Positions 54,440 to 63,719 of a stretch of 64,000 nucleotides of DNA are shown here, in pieces (position 1 is the first letter of the stretch; each line of letters begins with the position of its first letter). The notes beneath the pieces were generated by a model. The model was not told the origin of the DNA and searched no databases. It saw nothing but the letters and a program-made list of their open reading frames with translations. Source of the DNA: Crocinitomicaceae bacterium (lineage in GTDB: Bacteria; Bacteroidota; Bacteroidia; Flavobacteriales_D; Crocinitomicaceae); contig JAQWYK010000032.1 in NCBI GenBank assembly GCA_029254025.1, positions 39,231 to 103,230 of the forward strand, in the 5' to 3' direction. A program made the position numbers and the translations under genes.

Positions 54440-54898
54440 TTAATATAATTCTAAAATTTCTTCTGCGTGGGCTTTTGTTTTTGGCTTAGTTATGACATCG
54501 TGAATTTCGCCTTTTTCATCGATCAGAAAAGTGGTGCGGTGAATTCCGTCATACTCTTTTCCCATAAACTTTTTTGGACCCCAAACTCCAAATAATCGGA
54601 TAACTGACTTTTCTTCATCTGCAATTAAGGGAAACGGCAAATCATATTTTTCAATAAATTTTTGATGTCTACCCGCATCATCTGCACTTACCCCAACGAT
54701 GGATATTCCTGCTTTATCCAATGCGGAGTAATTATCTCTCAAATTACGCGCTTGAGTCGTACACCCCGGAGTCATATCTTTCGGGTAAAAATAAATTGCC
54801 AATTTCTTTCCTTTGAAGTCGGCTAAAGAAATTGAATTTCCATGTTGATCTTTACCGGAAAATTGTGGGGCTTTATCTCCCTTCTTTAATGTCGTCAT
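54440..54898 (-). CDS. bcp: Peroxiredoxin, Bcp/PrxQ type
   Basis: 152 residues from the ATG at 54898; a GTG 21 bases upstream is less likely. A thiol peroxidase reducing hydroperoxides. The peroxidatic Cys is in 'FYPKDMTPGCTTQARNLRDN'. Many Bcp proteins have a resolving Cys five residues later (TPGCTxxxC); here that position is Arg and the protein has no other Cys, so it must use a 1-Cys mechanism with an external thiol. A strong promoter lies 41 bases upstream. Confidence 0.93.
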   Translation of the reverse strand: MTTLKKGDKAPQFSGKDQHGNSISLADFKGKKLAIYFYPKDMTPGCTTQARNLRDNYSALDKAGISIVGVSADDAGRHQKFIEKYDLPFPLIADEEKSVIRLFGVWGPKKFMGKEYDGIHRTTFLIDEKGEIHDVITKPKTKAHAEEILELY

Positions 54899-54939
54899 AA
54901 TTGTTTTGTTTTTAATCACTCTATTGACAGAATAATAAT

Positions 54940-54969
54940 CAAAACTAGTGATTAATTTTTAATCTGCAA
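54940..54969 (-). promoter_or_regulatory. bcp promoter
   Basis: On the minus strand: TTG (54969-54967), a 19-base spacer, and TAGTTTTG (54947-54940), a full consensus match. Leader of about 35 bases. Confidence 0.65.
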
Positions 54970-55286
54970 GAGTTCAGTTCTTTTTTTTTGAATTTACAAT
55001 TTTAGAGGGGAATTGTTCAATTATACAATGTTGCAATTAACATTGATTCTGGGAATAAACTTTGGTAATTGGAGAATTTATGGGAAGAATTCATCACCGA
55101 GTTTCTATTCAGTTTGTTTTAGTATGGAAAGATTTATAACGCACAGTATAAGTATATTATAACAGAATCTGTAAAATCGAAAGTTGTAAAGGAATATTTG
55201 AGGCAAAACTTCTAACTTCTTAGCTTCGAACTTGAACTTCTTTTTTTTTTCTACCTTAGACCACTTTAGAACAACCTTAAAAATTC
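54970..55286. other. AT-rich intergenic region
   Basis: Nothing convincing is coded here. It holds A/T runs, a short ACTTCT-type heptamer repeat near the right end (55207-55240), and a long T tract (55241-55250) just before the nuclease gene. No promoter box of the TAnnTTTG type is seen for that gene. Confidence 0.5.
55207..55240. repeat. Degenerate heptamer repeats (ACTTCTA-like)
   Basis: Units ACTTCTA, ACTTCTT, AGCTTCGA, ACTTGA, ACTTCTT in tandem. Period and core are shared with the run at 47321-47370. Confidence 0.45.
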
Positions 55287-58160
55287 ATGGATAAATTTAT
55301 TGATAGGATTGCTGAGTGTATAAAGTCTCGTGACTACGATTTGGAGAAATTGTGTATTGTTCTTCCCTCTCAACGTGCAAAAAAATACTTGCAGCGGGGA
55401 ATTTTCAATCAGTATGCGCATCCTGTTTTTTCTCCTCAGATCACCACCATGGATCGATGGGTAAGGCAATGTTCGGCACGTTCCGTGTTAGATAATACCC
55501 GCTCATTATTTCGTTTATATGAGATTCATTCCAAGTTTTCTCCAACGGAAGACAAAGGACTAGATGAATTCATGAAATGGGGAAGGACGCTATTGAATGA
55601 TTTTGACGAAATTGACCGCTACTTGATAAAGAGTACCGATTTATTTCGAAATCTCCGTGATATTAAGGATATAGAAAATTGGAGCTTTGATAGCGAACAC
55701 CTAACGCCTGCTCAAGAGCGGTTTATGGCATTCTGGGATTTGTTGCCATCCTATTATACGGCATTCAATGAATCCTTGAATAAAGATGAAATTGCCTATA
55801 TGGGTTCGATTTATAAAGAGGTAGCTGAAAACATTGATTTGGTCTTTAGTGAAAACAAGGAAGCACACTTTATTTTTGCTGGATTTAATGCGCTTTCCCC
55901 TGCTGAAATGTCCATTATGAAGCAATTGCATAAAATGGGACGGGCTGAGCTATTTATCGATGCGGATCAGTTTTATCTAGCCGACCATAATCATGAAGCA
56001 GGAGCTTTTTTGCGAAAGTTGATTTCCGAACTTCAACTGAGTTCACCACTTTTTATTCAAGATCGATTGGCTTCAAGTGAAAAAAAGATGGAGCTCATCA
56101 ACTGCACCCAGCCTACGGGTCAAGCGAAAATGGCTGCAACAATTTTACTCAATGAGATTCCTCCCGATGAATTGTCGGAAACAGTGCTACTATTAGGGGA
56201 TGAAAAGTTAATTATTCCGGTACTCAAAAACATTCCAAATACGGTAGGAAAGGCCAATATTACAATTGGATTGCCGCTTAAGAATACAGCGATTCGCTCA
56301 TGGGTGGATGTACTGTTTCGAGTACAAGAGAGCTTTTTTCAGTTCAAAAGTAAATCGGTATACCACAAAGATTTTATTCGATTCATAAAGCATCCGTTTA
56401 TTCAAGCTTATATTTCTAAAGAGGATGTTCGAGCGCTGCAAAAAATTGAAGCGACGATTTTGTCCAAAAATTGGTTGTTTATTCATTTAAAATCCCTAGA
56501 TCTGAGAGAGGAACTTAAAGAGTTCATTCATTTGTGCTTTCAGCCGTGGGGAAATGATTACCATGACGTAGTTGGACGCATTCGGAAAATAAATAGTCGA
56601 CTCTTCGAGGCGATTCAAGGAGAGGACTACACCTTGGAAAAATCCCTCCTCTTTCATTTCGATGAGGCCTTGATGACGTTGGAGAACATTCTGAGTGAGT
56701 ATAAACCGAGGATTCATATCAAAACCTTCAAAACACTATTCAACCAACATTGGATGAATGAGTCCATTGCATATTACGGAAACCCATTGGATGGACTTCA
56801 AGTGATGGGCTTACTAGAAACGCGTTTGCTAGATTTTAAGAACCTAATTGTAGTAGGCCTAAATGACGGTAGCATGCCACCAGTTAACCCTATTCAAACA
56901 ATGATTCCGATGGATTTAAGGCGGTTTCATGGGTTGCCTACACCTTCTGATAAGGAAGCCTTGTTTGCTCATCACTTTTATAGATTGTTACATCATGCGG
57001 AGCGTTGCTGGTTTACTTATTCCTCTGCAAGTTCCGGTTTTGGAATCGAAGAGCCTTCACGATACATTAGACAGCTAAAACTCGAGCTTTCAAAACAGAA
57101 TCCTTCGATTGAATGGAAAGAGTCATTTTATACCGTGCTAGACGAAGAACAAGATAGTCAACTTGTAAGTATTCCAAAAAACGAAAGTTTAGTGCAGCGA
57201 TTGGATAAGTACTTCTTGAATAAGACATCGGCTTCGGCGTTGAAAAAGTACCTGGCTTGTCCGCTCGATTTTTATTATCGGTATATCATAGGTCTCGGGG
57301 AGGAAGAACAAGTGGAAGAAGATATCGAAGCCAATACTTTTGGTAGTTTTATCCATGACACATTGGAAATACTGTATCGAGAGTTTGCAAGATACGACAA
57401 GAATGAGGAAGTCGTTATCCTCAATAATCCACCTCTTCAGCCATCCGATTACGATAAAATGTTAGTTCGTTTTCCAAAAATACTCAGCGAACAATTCGCA
57501 AAACATTTTCAATATGATAAGCAGTACATTGAAACGGGAAAGAATTATTTGAGTCACCAGATTGCAGGTCACTTGACGGAGAAGTTGCTTAAGCGAGAAC
57601 GCAATGAATTGGTTCAATTGGCTCAAACGAAATCCCCCAGTGCATCAAAAGCGTTGTTGTTTATCTATTCATTAGAGTCCACATTTGAGCGAGAGCTTGA
57701 GGTTCACGTGGGAACGAAAATAAAAACAGTCCGTTTGAAAGGATTAATAGATAGAATTGATCGGTATAATGACGAAGTACGTATTATTGATTATAAATCG
57801 GGTAAATGCACGCCAGAAGATGTGACGATTACTGCAGTAAGCGCAAAAAGTGGACGCACTCCACAGGAACATTTGGCTCGATTGTTTGCCGACAGGAAAC
57901 ATGTTTTTCAGCTACTGACGTATAACTATTTATACAGAGGGAAGTACCCTCATCAACCATATCCAGATAAAACGGGAATTATTTCATTGATCAACATCAA
58001 TGAAGGCCCATTCTATTTAGAGAATAAGCTTACGCCAGATTTGCCTTCTTTGATGGAGCTGTATGAAGAAGCACTCATTCATTTAATTCAAGAGATGTAT
58101 CAAACAGAAGTCCCTTTTGAACATAATCCATCCAGTAAATTTTGCAGTTATTGTGGTTGA
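55287..58160 (+). CDS. AddB-like PD-(D/E)XK nuclease/helicase-family protein
   Basis: 957 residues. The N-terminal 600 residues are an inactivated helicase-like region as in AddB ('LCIVLPSQRAKKYLQRGIF', 'NEKEAHFIFAGFNALSPAEM'-type segments, 'LIVVGLNDGSMPPVNP'). The C-terminal 270 residues are a RecB-type nuclease: 'FGSFIHDTLEILYREF', 'RLKGLIDRIDRYNDEVRIIDYKSGK' (D...DYK catalytic core). Fe-S cysteines: one in 'YLACPLDFYYRY', then CxxC in the last six residues; the usual fourth Cys is absent because the protein ends at CSYCG. It should pair with an AddA helicase for double-strand-break repair, which is not adjacent. Confidence 0.82.
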   Translation: MDKFIDRIAECIKSRDYDLEKLCIVLPSQRAKKYLQRGIFNQYAHPVFSPQITTMDRWVRQCSARSVLDNTRSLFRLYEIHSKFSPTEDKGLDEFMKWGRTLLNDFDEIDRYLIKSTDLFRNLRDIKDIENWSFDSEHLTPAQERFMAFWDLLPSYYTAFNESLNKDEIAYMGSIYKEVAENIDLVFSENKEAHFIFAGFNALSPAEMSIMKQLHKMGRAELFIDADQFYLADHNHEAGAFLRKLISELQLSSPLFIQDRLASSEKKMELINCTQPTGQAKMAATILLNEIPPDELSETVLLLGDEKLIIPVLKNIPNTVGKANITIGLPLKNTAIRSWVDVLFRVQESFFQFKSKSVYHKDFIRFIKHPFIQAYISKEDVRALQKIEATILSKNWLFIHLKSLDLREELKEFIHLCFQPWGNDYHDVVGRIRKINSRLFEAIQGEDYTLEKSLLFHFDEALMTLENILSEYKPRIHIKTFKTLFNQHWMNESIAYYGNPLDGLQVMGLLETRLLDFKNLIVVGLNDGSMPPVNPIQTMIPMDLRRFHGLPTPSDKEALFAHHFYRLLHHAERCWFTYSSASSGFGIEEPSRYIRQLKLELSKQNPSIEWKESFYTVLDEEQDSQLVSIPKNESLVQRLDKYFLNKTSASALKKYLACPLDFYYRYIIGLGEEEQVEEDIEANTFGSFIHDTLEILYREFARYDKNEEVVILNNPPLQPSDYDKMLVRFPKILSEQFAKHFQYDKQYIETGKNYLSHQIAGHLTEKLLKRERNELVQLAQTKSPSASKALLFIYSLESTFERELEVHVGTKIKTVRLKGLIDRIDRYNDEVRIIDYKSGKCTPEDVTITAVSAKSGRTPQEHLARLFADRKHVFQLLTYNYLYRGKYPHQPYPDKTGIISLININEGPFYLENKLTPDLPSLMELYEEALIHLIQEMYQTEVPFEHNPSSKFCSYCG

Positions 58161-58257
58161 AGTTGGAGGCCCTATTTGTTAAATGATTGCTAATGTTTGA
58201 ATTGGTAAAGTCCTTGCTGTTAAAACTTTCTATATTTATACATAAAATTAATTCAAT

Positions 58258-59412
58258 ATGAAAAAAATACTACTCTTAAGCCTAGTGGCTATATTCTTCT
58301 TTTCCTGTGGAACACCTATTCAAACAGTAAGTTTTAATTATAAAAGAACTCCACTTAACCCGATTGCTTATCACCAAGGGGTCACCACTTTTAAACATCA
58401 GGTCGAGCTGACCTATGCTCAAAATGCAGAGATGGAACGGGAGCTGTATGAGCAAGAAGTGGCCCGTTTACGAAAAGTTTACGAAGATTCACTTGTGATA
58501 TACAATAATACTCCGTTGGCTCAACGCATTGTGCTGGGAATGAAGCCACCTACATTTGTAATGCCGGTTCCACCAACAATGCCTTACATGTATGATGCAG
58601 CAGACCTAGCTTCAAAAATTAGTATTGATGGAATGACGCGCGGAGAGAATAACGCGTTATTAATTAATGTTTTTCTGGAAGGTTATCAAGTTGGGAAAAT
58701 TGATAAAAACGTGAAAACGAAAAAAAGAAAGCAGAACGAAATAGAGTACATAGACACTACCTATTCTTATTCTGCGAAAGTGAAACATGAAGCGCGTTTA
58801 TATGCCCAAGTTATGAATGGAACTGCTGCTGAGTATAATCACTATGTACCAGCTACTCAGAACTTCAAAACAATATCAGGAAAAGCGTTTAAGGATACCT
58901 TGAATGCCTATGACGATATAATTGCTGCGATTAAAGCGGAGGAACAAAAAATTGCATATGATAACATTACACATATCAATGTTTTGCTGAATTCCGAATT
59001 TGGAACCTCGGAAATGAAATACAGTGCCCAATTCCACGCGCCAAAATCTTCAAAAAAACGAGATTTAAGCGATCTTGATGATGCTATTGTTCAAGCTAGA
59101 ATGGGATTTGAATACTTAAGCAGCGATCCAAATAAAGGGGTGGCCTATATGAATAAAGCAATAGGGATCTGGGAGAGTGCGATGCGTGAATATAGCGGGT
59201 CTAAAAAAGCTCGAATTAGTCCGGATGTCTTGAAAGCGATTTTGAAGAACGCTGCTACCGTCGCAATCTATACCAATAATTGGGAATTCGCTTTAAAATA
59301 TATGAACCAATTGAAAGGGATGAAATTAAAGTCTTCCGATCAAGGTCATCTTAGTGCTTTGAATGCGCGCTATACAGATTTGAAAAAGCGGTATGATGCC
59401 CTTCAAAAATAA
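58258..59412 (+). CDS. Lipoprotein, hypothetical
   Basis: 384 residues. Signal peptide with lipobox FFSC (Cys17). A long helical segment rich in Glu, Arg and Tyr (QNAEMERELYEQEVARLRKVYEDS), then 'DAADLASKISIDGMTRG' and a C-terminal TPR-like part ('MNKAIGIWESAMREYSG', 'AATVAIYTNNWEFALKYMNQL'). It resembles conserved Bacteroidota lipoproteins of the DUF6340 kind, but I am not sure. Probably an outer-membrane-attached envelope component. TATATTTA lies 20 bases before the ATG. Confidence 0.6.
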   Translation: MKKILLLSLVAIFFFSCGTPIQTVSFNYKRTPLNPIAYHQGVTTFKHQVELTYAQNAEMERELYEQEVARLRKVYEDSLVIYNNTPLAQRIVLGMKPPTFVMPVPPTMPYMYDAADLASKISIDGMTRGENNALLINVFLEGYQVGKIDKNVKTKKRKQNEIEYIDTTYSYSAKVKHEARLYAQVMNGTAAEYNHYVPATQNFKTISGKAFKDTLNAYDDIIAAIKAEEQKIAYDNITHINVLLNSEFGTSEMKYSAQFHAPKSSKKRDLSDLDDAIVQARMGFEYLSSDPNKGVAYMNKAIGIWESAMREYSGSKKARISPDVLKAILKNAATVAIYTNNWEFALKYMNQLKGMKLKSSDQGHLSALNARYTDLKKRYDALQK

Positions 59413-59456
59413 GAATGAAGAGTCATATCATTTCTCCTATTTAGATATGGTTAGCT

Positions 59457-60428
59457 CTACTTTAAGGTGAAGCTATCCTTGCCGATGAGGATGCCGTCTG
59501 CGAAGATTTTTACGTTGAAATTTCCTTTTCCAACTTCTCGACCTTGAAGATTGTGTACAATCGTCATGTCTAGTTGTTGTCCTTGATAGTTGATTTCACG
59601 TTTATCGGTGTAAATGATTTCACGACCTCCAACATTTATAACTTGATTAGGTTTGTCATAAATTACTTTTCCATCAGGGTCGGTCACTTGAAGATAGACC
59701 AGCTTGTTACCAATTTTTGCAATCTTGTTTTCTCCAATGGTAAAACTCGATGAAATCACGTCTACTTTTCCTGCACGCGTTACTTCAGCAGTACTTCCAT
59801 TCAATTTGTATTTTAGTGCAACTGTATTGAAGTTAAATGCATTCAGCTGTGCACCCTTAGTGAGTAGTTCTGCATTTTTTTCATTCTGTTCTTGCAGCTC
59901 GTTACGCTCTTTTTCTGTTTGGGAAAGCTTGGTGGAAGTTTCATCCAGTTTTGAGGTCAGATTAATGTTTAATGTGTTCAATGAATCAATGCGGTATAGG
60001 TATTCTTTCATAATGGAACGCAAGGTGGAGTTCTCCTTTTTCAAATTGTTGATTTGACGGAAACTTCTTTTTTTGGTGTCGCTTAATTCGGCCATCAATT
60101 CCTGAATGCGGTCCTTCTGCTTATTAAGACTATCCGTTAAACTCGCATCTTTCTCAATAAGTTGATCATACGTGTCTAACATCTTTTGAAAATCTTGTTT
60201 TAAATCAGAAGAAGTTTCATCGATGTAACCTGACAAGGCGACATTCATTTCTTCCATCTCACTTTCAAGCTGAGCATTCGTTGTCTGACAATCACTGTAA
60301 GCACTGGATTCGTTAGAGTACATCCAGCCCAGAACACCAGCTCCTACGAGTGATAAAATCGTTAATAAAATCCAAAGCCCAGCCGTCGGCTTTTTTTCTT
60401 CAAATTCAGTATTGAAATTTTCTGACAT
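59457..60428 (-). CDS. Membrane-anchored coiled-coil protein, hypothetical
   Basis: 323 residues from the ATG at 60428. Short cytoplasmic N-terminus, one membrane helix (about 15-37, LWILLTILSLVGAGVLGWMY), then a coiled coil from about 45 to 195 (many Glu/Leu/Lys heptads), and a beta-rich C-terminal domain ('FTIGENKIAKIGNKLVYLQVTDPDGKVIY'). The periplasmic side carries the coiled coil. No named family; it may be a cell-envelope spacer. Confidence 0.65.
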   Translation of the reverse strand: MSENFNTEFEEKKPTAGLWILLTILSLVGAGVLGWMYSNESSAYSDCQTTNAQLESEMEEMNVALSGYIDETSSDLKQDFQKMLDTYDQLIEKDASLTDSLNKQKDRIQELMAELSDTKKRSFRQINNLKKENSTLRSIMKEYLYRIDSLNTLNINLTSKLDETSTKLSQTEKERNELQEQNEKNAELLTKGAQLNAFNFNTVALKYKLNGSTAEVTRAGKVDVISSSFTIGENKIAKIGNKLVYLQVTDPDGKVIYDKPNQVINVGGREIIYTDKREINYQGQQLDMTIVHNLQGREVGKGNFNVKIFADGILIGKDSFTLK

Positions 60429-60513
60429 AGAACACATTGTTTTCTAGGGTACGAAATTAAACGTTTCCGAGATATAAAATGGAGAATTTACAAAGTTTAA
60501 CAGCGAACCTCTA

Positions 60514-61599
60514 CTAATTCCCATATTCCATTAAAAATGCCTTTAAGAATTCATTGATATCCCCGTCCATAACGCCATCTACGTTACCCGTTTCATAACC
60601 TGTACGGACGTCTTTCACCAATTTGTATGGATGCATTACATAGTTACGGATTTGAGAGCCCCATTCTATTTTCTTTTTGTCCGCTTCAATTTCCTGACGC
60701 TTTTCCATGCGCTTGCGCAATTCTAGCTCGTATAACTGTGATTTCAAAAGTTGTAATGCTTTTTCTTTGTTTCCCAATTGCGAGCGCGACTCACTGTTTT
60801 CAATAATAATTCCCGAAGGAGCGTGACGTAAACGAACAGCTGTTTCTACTTTGTTAACATTTTGCCCCCCAGCTCCGCCAGAACGAAACGTTTCAAACGA
60901 AACGTCTGCTGGATTAATGTTTATATCAATGGTATCGTCCACTAACGGATAAACATACACGGAAGCAAATGAGGTGTGCCGTTTTGCATTAGAGTCAAAC
61001 GGAGATATTCGCACTAATCTGTGCACACCATTTTCTCCTTTTAAATAACCAAATGCAAAATCACCATCAAACTCTAGTGTGACCGTTTTGATACCAGCGA
61101 CTTCCCCCTCTTGATAGTTTAATTCTTTGATTTTAAATCCATTTTTTTCTCCCCACATCATGTACATGCGGAGTAGCATACTAGCCCAGTCGCAACTTTC
61201 GGTCCCTCCTGCTCCAGCCGTAATTTGAAGAACAGCGTTTAGGCCATCCTCTTCGCCGGACAACATGTTTTTCAACTCGAGTTCCTCTATTTTTTGGAGT
61301 AGCTCACTTCTTAAATCATCAATGTCCGACTCATCTCCGTCTCCTGAATTGTAAAACTCGATCAGCACTTGCAAATCCTCCAGTTTTTGTGAAAGTTCTT
61401 CGCAAGCGTCTACCCAATACTTAAGTTGTCGCGTTTGTTTGAGAACAACTTCCGCCTGATTTGGGTCATCCCAGAAAGATGGATCCTGTGCGCGTAATTC
61501 TTTCTCATGAATTTCCGCCCTTTTTTCATCTACTTTGAGATATCCGTGCAACGCATCGATGCGTCTTTTTAACTCTTTGAATTGGTCGTTGTTTACCAT
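60514..61599 (-). CDS. prfB: Peptide chain release factor 2 (no programmed frameshift)
   Basis: 361 residues in a single frame. It terminates translation at UGA and UAA. Stop-recognition tripeptide SPF in '[14 protein letters not shown]', and the catalytic GGQ in '[20 protein letters not shown]'. In many bacteria codon 26 is an in-frame UGA read by a +1 shift (LRGYL-stop-D); here the matching region is [10 protein letters not shown], coded GGA TAT CTC AAA GTA, with neither UGA nor slippery CUU. Full-length RF2 is therefore made without feedback by frameshifting. Confidence 0.96.
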   Translation of the reverse strand: MVNNDQFKELKRRIDALHGYLKVDEKRAEIHEKELRAQDPSFWDDPNQAEVVLKQTRQLKYWVDACEELSQKLEDLQVLIEFYNSGDGDESDIDDLRSELLQKIEELELKNMLSGEEDGLNAVLQITAGAGGTESCDWASMLLRMYMMWGEKNGFKIKELNYQEGEVAGIKTVTLEFDGDFAFGYLKGENGVHRLVRISPFDSNAKRHTSFASVYVYPLVDDTIDININPADVSFETFRSGGAGGQNVNKVETAVRLRHAPSGIIIENSESRSQLGNKEKALQLLKSQLYELELRKRMEKRQEIEADKKKIEWGSQIRNYVMHPYKLVKDVRTGYETGNVDGVMDGDINEFLKAFLMEYGN

Positions 61600-61603
61600 G
61601 CGG

Positions 61604-61611
61604 CAAATTTA
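61604..61611 (-). promoter_or_regulatory. TAnnTTTG box directly before the prfB ATG
   Basis: On the minus strand TAAATTTG, then CCGC, then ATG at 61599. Four-base gap: leaderless transcript expected. Confidence 0.55.
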
Positions 61612-61744
61612 ATGAATTCACTCATTAGTTTTTCTGTAGTTAGTTGAATTCTTGTTGTAGCCGGATATTTTTGTGAGATTAATGTATTATTCTGTTTTAG
61701 ATATTTCAAAAAATTCTACATTTGAAGCAAATTAATGATGAGCT

Positions 61745-62122
61745 ATGAACATTCCAGCAAATTTGAAGTACACGAAAGATCACGAATGGGTGAAAATTGA
61801 AGGTGATATTGTCACTGTAGGTGTTACTGATTTCGCACAGAGCGAATTAGGAGATATTGTTTTTGTTGAAGTAGAAACAGAAGGAGAAACGCTAGACCAG
61901 GAAGAGGTTTTCGGTACTATCGAAGCAGTTAAAACGGTGTCTGATTTATTTATGCCTTTAGGTGGAGAGATAGTAGAGTTTAATACTGAAATTGAAGCGA
62001 ACCCAGAATTAGTAAATACAGATCCATACGGCGCGGGTTGGATGGTTAAAGTGAAAATTTCGGATGCTTCTCAAGTCGAAGAATTGTTGGATGCTGAAGC
62101 TTACACAGCATTAGTAGGGTAA
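61745..62122 (+). CDS. gcvH: Glycine cleavage system H protein
   Basis: 125 residues, a lipoyl-carrying shuttle of the glycine cleavage complex. The lipoylated lysine is Lys63 in '[16 protein letters not shown]', and the N-terminal '[14 protein letters not shown]' and C-terminal '[17 protein letters not shown]' are diagnostic. P, T and L proteins are not in the window. TACATTTG (61717-61724) lies 20 bases before the ATG. Confidence 0.97.
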   Translation: MNIPANLKYTKDHEWVKIEGDIVTVGVTDFAQSELGDIVFVEVETEGETLDQEEVFGTIEAVKTVSDLFMPLGGEIVEFNTEIEANPELVNTDPYGAGWMVKVKISDASQVEELLDAEAYTALVG

Positions 62123-62166
62123 GTCACCCACGAAATGTTAAATAATTTGATTTTCCGATTGAAAAC

Positions 62167-62197
62167 TTGATAGTTTAGGAGATTCGTGTTACTTTTG
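62167..62197 (+). promoter_or_regulatory. tonB promoter
   Basis: TTG (62167-62169), a 20-base spacer, and TACTTTTG (62190-62197). Leader of about 45 bases to the ATG at 62247. Confidence 0.6.
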
Positions 62198-62246
62198 ATT
62201 CGTATGTTTAGGAACGGTTTTTGTTCCAAACAACAAAAAGATAGTT

Positions 62247-62915
62247 ATGGAATTTAAGAAAAACCCTGAAGTTGATAATGAAAATTTAAGAACCCCGCTG
62301 GTATTCTTAGGTTTTTTTATTGTTGGAAGTATCATTTTATTATCATTTTCGTTCAAATCTGCTATTTATGGAGATTCGATTGATCGCGATAATCGTGATG
62401 CCGGTGATATTCCTGAAGAGCAAATGGTAATAGACCAACCTGAGGAGCCACCAGTAGTCCAAGACATTCCACCACCCGACATTACTCCTCCTCCTTCTGA
62501 AGATATAGTTGAAGAGGAGAGTAGAGATGAGGACGAACCAATTATCGTAGAAACTCCGCCGATTGAGCTTGATCTTGAACCAGAACCGGAGCCAGAAGCT
62601 CCGATTGTAGATTATCCGGATCAAGAAGCTACTTTCCCTGGTGGGGCGGCAGCAATGAAGCAATTTTTAGCGGATAAAATTAAGTACCCCGAAATTGCTA
62701 TGGAATTAGGTGACCAAGGTAAAGTGTTTATCGAATTCGTAGTTGAAAAAGACGGAAGTATCACACAGATTAAAATTTTGCGTGGTGTTTCGAAAGAAAT
62801 TGATAGAGAAGCGAAACGAGTGGTTTCTTCAATGCCGAAATGGGCGCCTGCTGAAGCAAAAGGTGAGGCTGTGCGTGCACGTTGTCGCATTCCAATTAGC
62901 TTTATTCTCCAATAA
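62247..62915 (+). CDS. Energy transducer TonB
   Basis: 222 residues. One N-terminal membrane helix (about 18-35, LVFLGFFIVGSIILLSFS), a Pro/Glu/Asp-rich periplasmic spacer (about 55-128, PPVVQDIPPPDITPPP...), and a C-terminal TonB domain ('YPEIAMELGDQGKVFIEFVV', 'DREAKRVVSSMPKWAPAEAKGE'). It transmits proton-motive-force energy from ExbBD to receptors such as the one at 22180-24588. Its own promoter and terminator make it monocistronic. Confidence 0.92.
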   Translation: MEFKKNPEVDNENLRTPLVFLGFFIVGSIILLSFSFKSAIYGDSIDRDNRDAGDIPEEQMVIDQPEEPPVVQDIPPPDITPPPSEDIVEEESRDEDEPIIVETPPIELDLEPEPEPEAPIVDYPDQEATFPGGAAAMKQFLADKIKYPEIAMELGDQGKVFIEFVVEKDGSITQIKILRGVSKEIDREAKRVVSSMPKWAPAEAKGEAVRARCRIPISFILQ

Positions 62916-62933
62916 CGACACAATTTATAAATG

Positions 62934-62963
62934 AAAGTCTATCCAAGTGATAGACTTTTTTTT
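62934..62963 (+). terminator. tonB terminator
   Basis: A perfect 10-bp stem (62934-62943 with 62949-62958, loop of five) followed by five further T (62959-62963). It begins 18 bases after the tonB stop. The ATG at 62931 in front of it belongs to no real gene. Confidence 0.88.
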
Positions 62964-62978
62964 GCCCGAAAAATCTCA

Positions 62979-63719
62979 ATGGAACGACCTACGAATAAAG
63001 AGTTATTTCAATTTTTAGACATCACTACTCTCAGTGTTAGTGACACGGAAGATTCTGTACGTCACTTAGTGAACACGGTCTTGTCTTATCAAGCCAATGG
63101 ATTTGTTCCGGCTGCCATTTGTGTGTATCCAAATTTTTCTGCTTTGGTGAGTTCGTTATTACGACAGACTCCAATTGCTACCGCTGCGGTGGCAGCCGGT
63201 TTTCCCGCTTCTCAAAGCTTCCTAGAAGTGAAATTAGCCGAGGCTAAAATGGCTGTTCAAGCAGGGGCCAATGAAGTAGATGTTGTATTAAATATCGGTC
63301 AGTTTTTGATGGGAAATGAACAAATTGCGGTGAATGAAATACGTGACTTAAAAGCGATAATAGGTCCAACTAAGCTCAAAGTGATTTTAGAAACGGGTGT
63401 GTTGAAAGATGGGATAAGTATTCAACGTGCCGCTCAATTGGCGATTCTGGGCGGAGCTGATTTTTTAAAAACTTCAACAGGTAAGGTTGATTTAGGTGCT
63501 ACACCTGAAGCCGTAGGGGTGATGTGTGAAGTAGTGAAAGAAGAGTATGGACACACAGGAAGAAAAATAGGCATCAAAGTGAGTGGTGGAGTACGTACGA
63601 AAGAAGATGCATTGAGTTATTACGCGCTTGTTTATGAAATTTTAGGGAAAGATTTTTGTCAATCGGATTTCTTTCGAATTGGAGCAAGCTCCCTTGCAGA
63701 TACTCTTGTGAATGAATAG
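62979..63719 (+). CDS. deoC: Deoxyribose-phosphate aldolase
   Basis: 246 residues from the ATG at 62979; the in-frame ATG at 62931 would encode the tonB terminator and is rejected. It splits 2-deoxyribose-5-phosphate into glyceraldehyde-3-phosphate and acetaldehyde. The Schiff-base Lys is in 'FLKTSTGKVDLGA', and the proton-relay Lys is in 'GIKVSGGVRTKEDAL'. Also 'EVDVVLNIGQFLMGN'. It overlaps the cysQ start by eight bases. Confidence 0.95.
   Translation: MERPTNKELFQFLDITTLSVSDTEDSVRHLVNTVLSYQANGFVPAAICVYPNFSALVSSLLRQTPIATAAVAAGFPASQSFLEVKLAEAKMAVQAGANEVDVVLNIGQFLMGNEQIAVNEIRDLKAIIGPTKLKVILETGVLKDGISIQRAAQLAILGGADFLKTSTGKVDLGATPEAVGVMCEVVKEEYGHTGRKIGIKVSGGVRTKEDALSYYALVYEILGKDFCQSDFFRIGASSLADTLVNE

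Noticed and set aside
62931..62978. Longer deoC start at ATG 62931
   Set aside because: The added codons are the arms and T-run of the perfect tonB terminator; the ATG at 62979 gives the normal deoC N-terminus.
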